Under the pieces are notes generated by a model, which had not been told where the DNA came from, made no database searches, and saw nothing but the letters and a program-made list of their open reading frames with translations. Both the position numbers and the translations under genes were made by a program. A stretch of 64,000 nucleotides of DNA from Aldrovandia affinis (Eukaryota > Chordata > Actinopteri > Notacanthiformes > Halosauridae), in NCBI GenBank assembly GCA_029706075.1, contig JAINUG010000011.1, forward strand, positions 9,739,001 to 9,803,000. The letters are read 5' to 3'. Below are positions 1 through 12,164 of the stretch, in pieces (the stretch's first letter is position 1; every line of letters starts with the position of its first letter).

Positions 1-91
1 CTCTTAAACAGCCATGCGGTTTTGGTTGGATTTTCATTTCAAGAGAAAATAGATTACAACCCAATATTTACAGATTAATTGCCAGCTAATT

Positions 92-193
92 ATGAGTTCT
101 CAGAAAGGCAACGTTTCTCGCTCGCGAGGACAGAAGTACCAAAACGCAACAGCTTTCAAAAACAATAAATACACTACTAGTGATCAAGTAAAG
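92..193 (+). CDS. C9orf85: C9orf85 exon 1 (start codon)
   Basis: ATG at 92 in a purine context (attATGagt). Basic N-terminus with an SRSRG stretch. Ends AAAG|GTGAGT, a near-consensus donor, in phase 0. Confidence 0.88.
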
Positions 194-3100
194 GTGAGTA
201 ACTTTAGCCAAGCTTGTTTGCTAAAAAAAACTAAAAAACCGTTTGTGCTCGTCACCACACAATGTGTTGGACCACTTGGCAATGTAATGTTTCATTTACA
301 TATCTCATTAATCTCCAGCAATCTTAAGTGACCGGTTGATTTGGCTAGATAAGTTTAATTAGCTAATGTCACTCGCTCGCCTGTCTCAATGAGCATTATT
401 TCAGTTAACTGAAATCTGACTATGCACGTCAATGTTAGCGAACTTTGCTAACCTCATTCACTTGTTAACTGAAGATCTGCCACATCTGTGTGTAGGTATC
501 ATCATATATCCGGTATCAGCTAGTATCCGTTAGCTATCTTGGCTGTATGGCATATATCCGATATTTATTTTTCTATGTTATCGCAAATCGATCTTTTGTT
601 AACGTTAGATAAGGTAACTATTGTTTCACCTGTGGCTAAGTACAAAGTGTATAGTCTAACGTTACGTGATTTGCAGAGAGCTAGCAGACTAACTATATTG
701 CTCGTGTGTACAACGATATGATATGATCAGCTGCGCCGCATTACGCAATGTCACATTTTAGGGTGTTGTGTTGCGCAAAGCTGCAGTTTCACCGACAAAA
801 TATATGATATGTTAAATTCTGAATCAAAAACAAAGTTTCTGTACTATTAATAGTGAAATAAAGAATTGTGGAGACAAATACTTTTGTCTAATTTCAAGTT
901 ATTTTAGAGAATTATTCTGATTATTTTTTTCATTAAACGTGCAAGGGTACCAATATTTTTTGCACATGACTGTATGCTGACTGTGTGTATGTACTTGGAA
1001 AACAATACCGGACCATACTTTCGAAAAATGAATCAGTACTGAACCGTTATTTGGTGCTATACCATGCTGCACTGCCACCCTTGCCTCCCTGTACATGGCC
1101 ATGGCATTGGACGCTTGTGCTCTTGCTTCTCTCAGCATTATTACTTTCTGTTAACATTCACGAGGGCTCTTAGGTGGTCATTGTCATCTAGAGTGACATC
1201 ACTCACTGTCTGATGGTTAATAGGATCTTCCAGAAACGTATTACTTTAAACCTGGTAGTTTAATCGCTGGTCTGCAATTATTGCCTTCCAAGAGACATGC
1301 CAGCATAATATTTATAATATATAATATAAACAATATTTTTTCAAATTGTTGCCCTGCTTTCCCACGTTTAGGATATACTACCTTTGTTTCCATACATTGA
1401 CGTGCCAAGATAATTTTGTGTTTTAATGTTCATTTATTTATTATTTATTATTTATTTATTGCATGTTCAGAAAGCCAATGCAAAGGTCCATGACGGTGTT
1501 TGCAAGCACTGCAAAGAAGTGCTGGAGTGGAAGGTGAAATACAACAAGTACAAAGTCCTCACACAGTCACGCAAATGGTAAGGACACCCCCTTCTTTGTA
1601 ACGCACAGTTCACAGTTCCTAGTTTACAAGCTGCTTGATATGAAAAGCCACACTTCCACTTGCTCACCTTAGCTGTGTGTATGCCTTTCTATAATGTTAT
1701 TTTGCCTACATGCATATCACTGTATCTGCTTCAGTTATGCGGAAAAAAACATGCTACCTAGCTAGCATTGAAAATATCTCCTGGCTGTGATGTTTTATGC
1801 AGAATAAGAACACACATGGCTTGGGCCAACCTACTGTTTATGAGGTTAGTCAACATACTGTCAGCCTGGACATTGAAGTATGGGATGATATTGTTGGGGG
1901 GTGGGAAAGAGATGATATCTGTAATGTTATGATTTAATTTAATATACGGGACAACAGCCATCACTGCAGGACAAAGAGTCACAATGCAGGACGTCTTTGT
2001 CAAACTACTGTATGTGTCTGTGTGTAAACATGCTTTCCTGTTTTCAAAGAGGCCGTTTCCTCTTTGATCAGGGACGAACACAGGATTTTTCATATAGTGC
2101 AGTTCTCGTGGTTGCCCCGAGCAGAAGAGGAATTTCCCCCAAGATTCGCCCCTTTGTGCCTTGGCCAATCCTTGATACTGTAGCATTGGCACCCAGCAAG
2201 GTGCTCCAACAGTCTTTAAACAGCAAACCATCTCGGGGCTGCGCTGGGTGGTGGAGTTTGGTTCAGTGAGGGAGGCGGTTAGGTTGATCAAGCACTTCAT
2301 TGGCTGAGCAGAAGAGAGACCTGCTTGTATTGGGTGTCCCCTGTCTTCCAATCAGACTGTTTCAGGAGCAGCAGTGTAATCTGAACTCTGTGTGGAGGGC
2401 CCTCTCTGCCCTGAGAATAGTGTCCCGAGCGAGGCGTGACCCTTCCTGACCTGCATCGGTGCTGCTAGTCCTGGTCCTGGAGGCCACGGGGTCTGCAGGT
2501 TTTTGTTGTTACTCAGCACTTAATTGTAAAGTCAGCTACTTTAATTGATCAATTAACTCTCCACACCTGGTTTCTTGGGTCTAAATTCATGGCTGCTTAT
2601 AGGGTAAAAACACAAAACAGCTGATCCTGCAGCTCTGCTGGACCAGGGTTGGGGTGGTAGCTTGGTGGCACCTCAGGAGAACATGCAGGTATCTCTGATG
2701 CCCTTTCCAACAACCCCTACGGCGTCCATAGCCTCAGTCACAGTGCAGTAGCTGGGTGGCTTTGGCAGAGTGCGCTATGTTGCAATGTGAATCATCCAAT
2801 GTGAGTGGATTTCTCAAAGTTTTTTTTCAGCCATTGGTAACTTGTCTCGCCTAACGCCAACATGTACCACACACCTTGTTGCTGCGGCAACTGTTTTGGG
2901 CTGAATTTCCACCGCACTTCATGCAGGGAAAAATCCAATTAACTGTGGGGATAATTAGGGGGCAATACTAAAAGGGTTGCCAGGGTACCATGGCAATGGG
3001 TTAGGCTGTCCATCTTGGGATGTGCCCCACATCAGTGACTCACTTTTATCAAAATTTAAAAGAAAGGAATTCAAAAACTCCAAAGATGTCTTGGATTCAG

Positions 3101-5696
3101 CGGTTTCTGAGCTGTGCTCTGTTTTATGCTTCATTATGCACCTTACAGGTAGCCACTGTACCTTGATATAAGGGCAGAGCTATTAAATTGTTAATCTTCT
3201 AAGACATTTAAGGAGCGATCTCTTAACTCTGGCAGTGGTGCAAATGATTCGATGAATGATATATTTCATGAGGGGAAAAAGCTGTGGACCCTGTAGCCCT
3301 CCTCTTACACCCCCCACTGCCGCTTTATCCACACTTCCTGTCTCTTTAGAAACTGCAGTGCTCTCATCAGCCTAGCACCCGTCTGGATGGGAGCCATGCA
3401 TTAGGCTGGCTTCAGTCACTGTAAGGGAAGTGAGGATTCGGCTGGGTGTACGACTGGCCGAGGGAGGGAGGGAGGGAGGGAGGGAGGTGTGTGTGTCTGT
3501 CTGTCTCTGTCTCTGTCTCTGTCTCTGTCTCTCTGTCTCTGTCTCTGTCTCTGAATGGCGGCATGGTGTGCTCTCCCTGCAGCCCCATGAGCTCTTTCAC
3601 ACCGCACTATTGTATCAGCAGCATTCAGACTCCAGGCCCTTCCACAAACCAAGCTGTGACTTATTCAGTTTCTCTCCATCTCTCTCTCTTTCCATGCACT
3701 GTATACCTCCTTTTCATGTCATGACACAAGTTATACAGTGCTACCAAAGTATTTTAGAAGGATAAAATACTTCGGTTTATGAACCAATTGGAACCAAGGG
3801 AAAGGGTTTGGTTGGCCACACTAAGCATTTGTAATTTAGCCTTTATTACGTGTTACGGCCAACTAAGGGCTTTCTCGGGTTCATCGGACAACGATTTTAA
3901 TCCACCCTTACATTTGAATTGCCACCTGTTTGTATGTGAACAGGAATTGTAGAGATTTAGTGGAAGCAGGAGTTAATTGGCCGTTTTTCCCTCCCCTGCT
4001 TCTTTCCGTGTGTTGGTGCACAGCGTGAAGTGTCTCCAGAAGAGTGTGAAAGACGCATACCACATTGTGTGCAAGCCCTGCGCCCTCAGGCTGGAGCTGT
4101 GCGCCAAGTGCGGGAAGAAAGAAGACATCATCATTCCGTGAGTGCCCCCCCCAATCTCCACCCCATATACAGTGCCCCTTTAAAGTCTACACCCTGCCTT
4201 GCCATCTCAGTGTTCAGACATTTTGAGAATTGTTTTTTCTTGGAGAATTTTTTACTTTGAAATTCTAAGGTAAAATGTGGAAATAGGGGTGGAAAAATTT
4301 GATTTTGAAATTCTGATTTAATGTTTTAATTTCAGGCTGTAAGGCAACAAAAGGTGACATTTTTAAGATGGGGTGTAGACCTTAAAGGGGCACTGTACAT
4401 GTAAAGAAGAAAAAAAAACATGCATTTGGCTAAACGTGTAACTTTTATAAAAATGATTTAAAAAATTATTTAGTGAATGAGAGCAAAGAGCGGGACTCCG
4501 CAATGTCATGATGGGCCACAATGTGGCATAGCAGTTGTGAAACTGAACTTGTGATCAGAAGGTTGCAGGTTTGAGTCCTTAGTGATAGCTGAATTGCTGT
4601 AAATATTCTGCCACTGTCAGATTGTGGAACTCAAATCGTGTCATTTCTCATGTTCTAAAATCAGTATTTTTATCAGAATAAGCCAAGGATCCCCTCAGTG
4701 TTTTATAGTCAAGGCTATAACCCCTGAACAAAACAACGACACCGCCTAAACTAACAATTCGTTTAAAATCTCAAAGATGTCCATAAAGACGTTTATTCAT
4801 GTACTTGTTTTCATTGATATGAAAGCAACCTCAAACAGCAGAATCTGGTTGATACCCATTTTAGCCAGCAGATGGAACTCTTTGACATTGCCTTCATCTC
4901 AATAAAAATATTCTCCCCTGAAAAAAAGTGCTTTGTCTCAGCACAGAGCTGTTCTAATGGAAAATCTTATTTATCTATTGAAAATCTATTTCATACGCCA
5001 ACGCTGTAAAACGCAGCGAGCGTCTTCTGTTAGGAATGTTTAGACATGTGACTGTCATTTGGAGGTAGTGCTACTACCCTTAGAACCCCAAAACAGTGGA
5101 TAGTCCCTCTGGTGGACACTGTGTAGAATGCAGGCAATTGGATCCTAGTCATGACAATGCAGTCAAAGAAAAAATAAAATGAAGGCAGACTTCTGTCCAA
5201 AAGAAAGAAAAATATATATACATTTTAAAATTCATAAACTGAATCTAAGAAGTGCAGTTGCTAGTGTCTTTGGAATTGATGTTGATTACAGCTCTGATTT
5301 ACACTACAGTAATTGGATTTGGTTTAACAGATTATTTAAATCCAATGTTGCCAGGCTACTCACCGTAACATAAAAACAACCTGATTAAAACGTTTTTTTC
5401 CTCCTAATTTTTTTATGGCTCCTCCAAATAACACACTATTTCTATGACAATTAGAAATCTCAATAGGAATTGTGGTGATTTGTAACAATGGTCCAAGTGT
5501 CCTGAATAACCCTTATCTGCCCCTCAGGCACCACACTGGAGAAGATGACGAAGACGAGGGTGAGGAAGGTGGAGTTCAGGATACCTGCCAGAAAAGAGGG
5601 CAGGGCAGGGGAGCCAAAGCTCCAGATGACGACTTGGAAGACGATGGTGACTTTGGTTCGGGCAGTGATCTGGATACGCAAGGACCCCATGCCTGA
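92..5696 (+). CDS. C9orf85: C9orf85 homologue, CxxC zinc-ribbon protein (4 exons)
   Basis: Complete four-exon gene: exons 92-193, 1471-1577, 4024-4137 and 5528-5696, all with GT-AG introns and compatible phases (34 codons, then a split TG|C codon, then a split CC|G codon), giving 163 residues and a TGA stop. The product starts MSSQKGNVSRSR, as I recall for vertebrate C9orf85. It has four C-x2-C pairs (CKHC in exon 2, CVKC across exons 2/3, CKPC and CAKC in exon 3), which suggests two zinc ribbons. It ends in an acidic Asp/Glu-rich tail with a DDDLEDD run. The molecular function is not known to me; a zinc-bound small protein is inferred only from the cysteines. The introns carry transposon debris but none enters an exon. 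The preceding 91 bases are presumably 5' UTR or promoter, with no TATA box seen. Recognition rests on memory of the family, not on a search. Confidence 0.88.
194..1470 (+). other. intron 1 of C9orf85
   Basis: AT-rich intron. No coding signal seen on either strand. A TTTA/TTATTTA-rich stretch at about 1432-1460 lies directly before the acceptor. Confidence 0.7.
1471..1577 (+). CDS. C9orf85: C9orf85 exon 2
   Basis: Acceptor GTTCAG|AAA and donor AAATG|GTAAGG. Encodes KANAKVHDGVCKHCKEVLEW followed by a Lys/Tyr-rich run, carrying the first C-x2-C pair. The last two bases, TG, begin the Cys codon finished by exon 3. Confidence 0.88.
2460..2655. repeat. degenerate hAT-type MITE in intron 2
   Basis: Imperfect inverted ends: AGTCCTGGTCCTGGAGG followed by CTGCAGG on the left, and CCTGCAG followed by CTGGACCAGGGTTGG on the right. 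The centre resembles the short palindromic hAT elements elsewhere in the window. No clear target-site duplication. The rest of intron 2 (1578-4023) shows no gene. Confidence 0.45.
3461..3553. repeat. compound microsatellite (AGGG)n then (TG)n/(TCTCTG)n
   Basis: About 27 bases of AGGG repeat, directly followed by about 65 bases of TG and CTGTCT-type repeat. It produces spurious Ser/Val and Arg/Asp-rich reading frames on both strands, which are not genes. Confidence 0.9.
4024..4137 (+). CDS. C9orf85: C9orf85 exon 3
   Basis: Acceptor GTGCACAG|C and donor ATTCC|GTGAGT. Encodes the core VKCLQKSVKDAYHIVCKPC and then ELCAKCGKKEDIIIP, with the CKPC and CAKC pairs. This is the most conserved part of the family as I recall it. 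Confidence 0.9.
4168..4397. mobile_element. Tc1/mariner-type MITE (230 bp) in intron 3
   Basis: Inverted ends TACAGTGCCCCTTTAAAG on the left and CTTAAAGGGGCACTGTA on the right, with GTCTACACCC/GGGTGTAGAC inside them. A TA dinucleotide at the margins fits a Tc1-type target. No coding capacity. Confidence 0.75.
4516..4600 (+). repeat. tRNA-headed SINE fragment
   Basis: Holds a box-A-like TGGCATAGCAGTTG and a box-B-like GGTTTGAGTCC about 40 bases later, the arrangement of a tRNA-derived SINE head. The remainder of intron 3 to 5527 shows no gene. Confidence 0.5.
5528..5696 (+). CDS. C9orf85: C9orf85 exon 4 (acidic tail, stop)
   Basis: Acceptor GCCCCTCAG|G completes the split Pro codon. The frame reads HHTGEDDEDEGEEGG and later APDDDLEDDGDFGSGSDLD, then TGA at 5694-5696. 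Other frames across this exon are open, but only this one gives the acidic tail expected for the family. Confidence 0.8.
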
Positions 5697-7251
5697 GGTT
5701 TCCTCTCTGAAGATACAAGACTCCAGTAAAGTCGGATAATCTTTTCATAACGAGCCCCAACATTCTGCATAACTTCCTGTCTCTGCTAAAGAGTTCCAGC
5801 AAAGAACACTACTGATATTTTACTGTGGATAGGAGTATTTTAACATGTTTTTGCTGTTTTCATAAATATTCATGACCAGGCCAACCTGAAATTTATTTTC
5901 CTTTCTGCGTGATTGTCAGCTACAAATTTCTACTTTAATAAGTGGTATTCATGACAGAGCTTAGTCTATGTCTCACAATTATCCCAAGGAATATTCATAA
6001 GGGCCTGCCTTTAGCAGAAACACTTTCAGTTTAATTATGTAGGGAATGATCTTCGTCAGTCGTTAAAAATTGTTTCATCTTGGGAGATGATTCCATTAAA
6101 AAAACGTTCCATTAAAGACTTTCCGTTATGTCACAGTGATTTGTCTAATGGTGAAATAAAAATAAAAAAGATTTCTGGAAAATCATACATTTAGCCTTAC
6201 AATGTCATTAAAATGAAAATTGGGCTTCTGAGTGGGTTAGAAGGTGGATGTTCACCGTGAGAACAGGGTGAGCCCTATAGGACATTGCTAGTTGGGGTCT
6301 GGTTATCTCATTAGCCATCTGTGATCATTTTCGTGGAAAAGTTCAATCTTAGTTTGAGTGGGAACCATGTTAGCTCTTTGTAAAACTTTGAGATATAGAT
6401 GTGCGAGTTAAATGTAATTTAACTTTGTTACTATAGTGTCATAGTTAATGCTTTAAAACGATGAAGTGTCCAATGCACAACAAGTGCACTACTTTATTTT
6501 ATTTATTTGTCAGGGACCATGTACAATGTTAACCTAAATAATACCCATTACAATTGAATGTACCAGATTTAGCCTAGGCTCATTTTAATCTGCAGTTCCT
6601 GGACAGGTGACAATCCTACTAGATATTCATCACATCAACCATGTATAAATAACCCAACATACTTGCTGATACTAAACTCAGCAACAATACTGAATGCAAG
6701 GCAAGTTCCTCTTTTATAATTGAATCATAACATTTGACCTCATTTACATTGCATCATACAAGGATAGAAATAACATTTAGTCAGTATAGGTCTCTGGCAT
6801 GACTGATTTGCAGGTCAAGACACCCTGAAATGCTGAAATGGGAATTTTGGCTGCTATTTCCATCTAAAAGTCGGTTTCTTGCGTGGATTGCAGCATACAT
6901 TCAAATCTAGCAGTAAGGGACCTCTGTGATAGAAGAAGAACATTCTGCTGATCTCTTCCATCTCTTCTCTGCTGCCATATTTACCAACCAGTATGAGTAT
7001 GGTTTCTGTTGAATATTTCAGTCATCAGTCATTCATTAAAATGGTCAATAAAAATACAAATGCTGACTGTATAATAACTGTTTATAATGGACTTTACTGA
7101 TTCTGAGAGCACCAACACTTTGTTCTCAATAACCACTCATTCATGTGTGAATTTTGTTCAAGGGAGAAGTTGCCCCTTAAGCACTGATACAGGATCAGCC
7201 ACTCTACCCAAATCTTAACTTTAACCATTAGGAAGAAAACACAAAACTGAC
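5697..7251. other. 3' flank of C9orf85, no further gene seen
   Basis: Probable 3' UTR, then AT-rich intergenic DNA. AATAAAAATAAAAAAG near 6155-6170 could be the polyadenylation region. 6490-6640 resembles a LINE or SINE tail (TTATTTGTCAGGGACCATG) but is too decayed to classify. Confidence 0.4.
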
Positions 7252-7356
7252 CTCAGACAAGCGGTCACATCCGACCTGCACTGAATTTTCCGCGTGGATG
7301 GCACTGGAGGTTCTTTCTGCAGTGGCACCACTTCACTAGCAGGTGGAGCGCTCATC
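7252..7356 (-). CDS. possible start-codon exon of an unidentified gene
   Basis: Read on the minus strand, CTCTTGTATTTTAG is a good acceptor followed at once by GATGAGCGC. The frame from that ATG (7355) is open for 34 codons (MSAPPASEVVPLQKEPPVPS, then TRKIQCRSDVTACL) up to a donor AG|GTCAGT. Base composition is distinctly less AT-rich than the flanks. I do not recognise the protein and could not find the remaining exons. It would run toward C9orf85 on the opposite strand. Confidence 0.35.
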
Positions 7357-9112
7357 CTAAAATACAAGAGATCGATTATCAGTGCATTCTTGCCCTGATG
7401 CTGTTGAACTTTTTAAAATAATGTCAGAGTTAATGATCTTAGTAGTCATTCTAAGTTTAAAAACTGCTGGGATTGAAAGTATCTTTGTCGATGACTACCC
7501 ATTTTTAGAAAATTGACAGGGCATTTTACACAGATTAGAAATTCTTCAAAAAAATGTGTAGCTGCCATGTTAAATGCTTTGGACACTCGTTATCTTGTTT
7601 AATGATTTCAGAATCAGAAATATTTGTTTGTAGGCTTGTGTGAGTATGTGTACACGTGCGTGTGTGCGTGAGCAGGAAGACAGTAAGTGTGTCTTTCACA
7701 GAATTATAACCTAAAAAACCCCACAGCAGATCATGCCTGTGGTGATACACTTGTCATGGGCACAGTTGTTGCTTTGTGTTTCCATACCAGATCCGCGTTG
7801 GCCCAAGTGGTTTTTGACCGATCAGTTGGTTGGTCAACAAGGCCTCTGATACGTTTAAGCCCTTGTTGGTCAGAATTTGGTAAATGGTGGAAACAGTGTG
7901 AGGTTGATCGATGGTGTAAGGGGGGTGGGGTGTGAGTCTGAGTGTAAAACACCAGTTCTGGAATTACCCTGGTTTGCCCTCCCCCTGGATTCATCATCGA
8001 GGGGATTGTCGGTAAGAGGAAGACGGGAGGAATATTCAGCTATTTTTGACTATAGGACAGAAATAGACACTGCGTCGACAGTACGGAGCTTGCGTTCCTA
8101 TATTCACAGGGTTAACTCAGAATTTCAGCAGATTTGTGTCATAAACCCAACCGCAAAGCTGTCCCTCCATTCTTCTGAAACCTCTTTCTCTCCTGAAAGG
8201 TCATTGACTACCTGAGAGTTCATTTAAGATGTTTTTCTGAAAGCAGCTTTTCAGAGGGCTCTATTCTACTGACTGTCTCTCTGTTTACAGTGGAAGTCAG
8301 AGTGGAGCCACTCACCTAATCCATAGCTTAAATGTGACGTGGTGTTAAAGGGAATTGCACTTTATTTCTGCAATAACGTAATGTGACGCAGTGGACTTAG
8401 TTGGCTGGCTCCTTTGTTTGAAACAATTTCATTGGCTTTGCGTTCTAATTCTTCCAATGTGTCCACTAAAAGAAAATATTCCCATTGACCAGTTTTTGAG
8501 ACAGAGAGGCAACTGTTGAACCTTAGAAGATTTCAAAAGGACTAAACCAGTACAATTAAAATGTGTTTCAAACAGAGTAGCCAGAGTCCAAAGAGAAAGC
8601 ATAGAAGTGCACAAAAGCCGATTATAGGTTTTCGCTGTTATCGTCCAAAGGACAGACAAAAATCAGATGATGCTTCAACTGATTTGAACTGTTGCTCTGC
8701 CGAAGTTAAAAATACACTTTGCAGGCATTACATTCGTGATAATTATTTGACAGGTGGGTTGAAAAAATGTGCCTCTTGTAAGTTTAGTGAAAGTACAGAT
8801 TCTCCGCATTTTCGCAACACACCACATTGAGAGAAGTTTTTCAAGACTTGGGAGAATTAATGTAAAAATGTGTTCAATTCTATGGTTTGCACTCATTATC
8901 TCCTGTCTGACCATGGTATCTGTCACTTGTGAATCCCTCTCCCCCTCTCCTCTCCTCTCCTCTCCCAAGTCTCTTATGCAGTCTTCTCACTTGTTGAACT
9001 TCAGTGCCTTCAGTCAGTGAGTGGGATGAGTCAAGAAATACCCTAAGGTAAATTCATGGTTTGTACCATTATTTATTTTAAGTATTCATGTTTCGAGGCA
9101 GGGAACATAGTT
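7357..9112. other. intergenic, no gene recognised
   Basis: AT-rich DNA with no protein-like signal. A pure CTCCT/CTCTC microsatellite lies at 8941-8966. Short open frames near 8561-8830 lack splice or family support. Confidence 0.5.
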
Positions 9113-9480
9113 TAAAAAATATATATATATTTTACCCAGTTTTTTTCCCAATTTGGTAGCCAATTACTCCCGCTGTGCTTAGTTCAATCCCCTCCCTCGT
9201 AGTTCGCTGGCGTAGTCCTGTGACCGGCAGTGACAATGACAAAGCACTGCCTCCTTCGAGACAGCACTCGTCGGGCCGTCGACTGCAATTCCAGAACCTC
9301 AGAACCACTCCTGTGCGCAGCGAACTGTGTCGGCTTCCCTCCCCCCTCCCTGGGGCGGACAGCCAATTGCTGCCCCAATGGCACTCCCGGCCAGAGCCGA
9401 CTCTGGCGCGACGGGGAATCAAAACCCGGTCGCCGTAGCCTGCATCAGACGTTGAAACCATTGAACCACGCGGGAGTGCC
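9113..9480 (-). mobile_element. tRNA-derived SINE with target-site duplication
   Basis: Minus strand: box A TGGTTCAATGG and box B GGGTTTTGATTCC near 9410-9475, a body with CCCAGGGAGGGGGG, and a tail AATTGGGAAAAAAACTGGG. Flanked by GGCAGGGAACATAGTT (9097-9112) and GGCAGTGAACATAGTT (9481-9496), a 16-base duplication with one mismatch. Related copies lie near 22,500-22,820 and 29,570-29,818. Confidence 0.85.
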
Positions 9481-9496
9481 GGCAGTGAACATAGTT

Positions 9497-10664
9497 AATA
9501 AATGATATGTAGCTAGCTAGCTATCTCCTTGTGTCCCAAAAATGTGATCAATAATACTGTAGCTAGCTAATTGCTGTATCAAGTCAGCAGTTACATTATG
9601 CTCTCATTACATTTACCTCACTTTCTTTCACATTGATGTTCAAATCAGATTTGCATATGCAAAATTCCTTGAAATGAATTGGAGAACTAAACCATCATTA
9701 GCTTAGTTAGCTAACTAAGCTTTATTTATGGAACTTAGAAACAATTGACTGCATGACACCAAGGTAGGATCTTGTTTTCTTTATTAATAGTGTAGGCCTA
9801 TCATGTAATTTTCAATGGAACTGTCATAAAGGGGAGTTTTTGGCTGTGCGTTTGTAACATTATTGATCAGGCAAGGCTAGTTGATGGTACCAGCCATTAC
9901 ATTAAAATGTAATGGTACAATTAGTCTTTTAGCATGTGCCACACATGCACTCATCTGCTTGTTGAGAACAGTGTCAAGGATGACTCATCTGACCATGACC
10001 TTTTCCACTGATCAGAAGACCACTGCCTGTGTTCTTTGCACCTCTTGACGCTGCACTGCAATCCGAAAATAGTATCCCTCCTCCTGAAGTTCTTGATGGA
10101 CTGTTCTCAATTAAAATGCCTGTTCACGTCCTTGAGTTGCTTGTCTGTTTTGCCTTGCATGTCAAACTAATGCACGGATATACCTGCCATTCCAATGTTA
10201 AAAATTTAAGCTAAACAGTTAAAGGGTCAATACCGTACTGTTCACATGTTAAAGGCAGGCTGTCTTTAGCTTTTTTTTAGATACGATTGGTTGTATCAAG
10301 GAGGTCTCAATCAATTGTAAAATACATTAACAGTTAAAAACATTCCCTGTTATTGTACAAGCAGATTAATCATATTTACTGTCCAGCATGGAATACATAT
10401 TCCACTATGTAAATATAGCCATCCATTTTGCTGTTGCAACATTTATGAATTTGGGCCAATATAGGCTATTGACCCTAATTAACACCGCCCTCCTACTCCT
10501 TGCAGTTTAATAGTAAATTGTAGCCTACTCATGTTTTATCTGCTTGGCTTCTTTTGCAGTGGCTTGGAGAACAACGAGAAGAGTGTCATTGTTACAGAGA
10601 ATATAACTCAGTCCTTTGTGTGTAAAATGACAGCCTATATTCTGGAAATGTGGAAAGCTTCAGA
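9497..10664. other. intergenic, no gene recognised
   Basis: AT-rich, with no coding or RNA-gene signal found. A short palindrome around CATTACATTAAAATGTAATG lies at 9895-9914. Confidence 0.4.
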
Positions 10665-10785
10665 ACATGTCTGCGGGGAGAGACAGAAAAAAATACAAAT
10701 CCGGTCCGTAGACTGGCAAACTCCACTCCGTCTCCAGACTGCTCTGTTCCCATCCAGGGATTGTCACGTGGCGTGTGACACAGGT
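10665..10785 (+). repeat. repeat family C, copy 1
   Basis: GGGGAGAGACAG, then TCCGGTCC, then CTGCTCTGTTCCCATCCAGG and a terminal GGCGTGTGACAC. The same series occurs inverted at 44,885-45,010. It resembles one end of a longer mobile element of unknown class. Confidence 0.6.
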
Positions 10786-10991
10786 TTTTATCAAATATCA
10801 AATCTCACCTTGCATCTGATAATATTCGCAGACTTTTACATGTGGTCTATGCTGCCCGGGATATGGACACTTCATGCGATGTTCTTTCACTTGATGCGGA
10901 GAAGGTTTTGATCGTCTGGAGTGGCAGTATCTATGGACAGTGTTCGAACATGTGGGCTTTGAAACGGGCTTGATCGATATTATTAAGGTAC

Positions 10992-12164
10992 TGTGGTAGA
11001 AATAATCTCAGCCAGGGCCAGATAGGCTGAGTGATCCGAAGCCACATTTAATACTTCTTAAAAACAACACATTTCTTTCGAGTCAGATGTAATCTGGTTT
11101 TATTGTATGCAATGCAAAATCACCTACAAGAAAACCAGGCTGTTCGCGAAAGCAGCTCTGGCCTCCTTTCCGTGCATCAACCTTTTAACATGTCATAACT
11201 CCTCCTGCCTTGGAGCTTGACGTCATAACCACTCCCACTTAGCTCAATCCCTCCCCATGACCTCATGGCGTTCCATCCTGCCGAGACCACTTTTATTTTC
11301 CCTTTGTTCATACTTTCATCATTTAATTAAAAGATTAATGAAAAACAGATAAACAGACTTAAACAGACTTAAACAGACATAAACAGACTTAAACAGACAC
11401 TTCAGCTGACCCAACTGTGTACTATGTATTTACCTGCATTGTGTAGTTTGTAATAGTTTTATTTGATATGGGGCTACATCATTGTCCCACGACTTATGCG
11501 GATAGTCTAATTCCAGTGGTCTATAACATAGTATGCTCGCCGCACAGCCTAAGAATGCTGGCAGTAAACTTGCGGGATCTCTAATACAAAGTTAGAAGTC
11601 TAAAACATGGTGGGATTCGCTTGCTTAATTGTTAGCCCACGTCCTCTCACCCCTCGTGCTGCTCGAACTGGGCTCATAAATCTCAATGACAGGTGACCCA
11701 GGCTCCAGGTCTTTAGCGGTCCCATCTGGTGGGGTGAGGGCCCTGATTAGTTAGGCCGTGAGGGTGGCACCTGGTCTGGCTTCAGGTCGTGGAGTTCAAA
11801 TTCCTCCCCTACACATGACCATTACTTCGTTGGACAGGACTAGTTTATTGCTGCGCTAATGGACACTTGGATCACCAATTCAGATTTACGTTTGGTCCCA
11901 TCTCTGTGTCCATGTGTGATCTGCACAGCCTGCTCTATTTCAAGTCCTCAGTGTGGCACTCTAAGCCTCGCATGTAGGCAATATTTCTGTTTTGCCTGAC
12001 ACTCCAACAATATACTGATAGTGGTTATGTTTATGTGTAACGCAGGCTGCGGCTGGCCCCGGTTAGCAAACCGTGCAGGAATTTGGCCATGTGCAGACAC
12101 TAGGCCACACAAATTGACCCACCAGAAACACAGGGACAGGGCATGGGCTCAAACTTCTCAAAAA
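10992..12164. repeat. repeat family B, copy 1 (LTR-like insertion in the L1)
   Basis: Begins TGTGGTAG and interrupts the L1 RT between IIKVL and SPTVLYAN. Shares CAGCCAGGGCCAGAT, GAGTCAGATGTAATCTGG, AGGCTGTTCGCG and CCGTGCAGGAATTTGGCCA with the second copy at 31,067-31,745. The TG start and length fit a solo LTR or a non-coding element; class unproven. Includes a 10-mer array (AAACAGACTT)5 near 11,342-11,398. Confidence 0.6.

Noticed and set aside
3461-3553. CRISPR-like repetition (also 28,713-28,992 and 11,342-11,398)
   Set aside because: These are microsatellites or simple tandem duplications without spacers; the genome is eukaryotic.
3412-3765. Overlapping frames on both strands rich in Ser/Val or Arg/Asp
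   Set aside because: They are translations of the AGGG and CTGTCT microsatellites in intron 2 of C9orf85.
8561-8830. 89-codon frame with several Cys and His
   Set aside because: No splice sites, family resemblance or composition change; likely chance.
9405-9478. tRNA-like A and B boxes
   Set aside because: Part of a SINE head; no cloverleaf or acceptor stem could be formed, so not a tRNA gene. The same holds for 18,430-18,500 and 22,760-22,820.
9175-9505. Several long frames on both strands
   Set aside because: They lie inside a tRNA-derived SINE (GC-rich body), not a gene.
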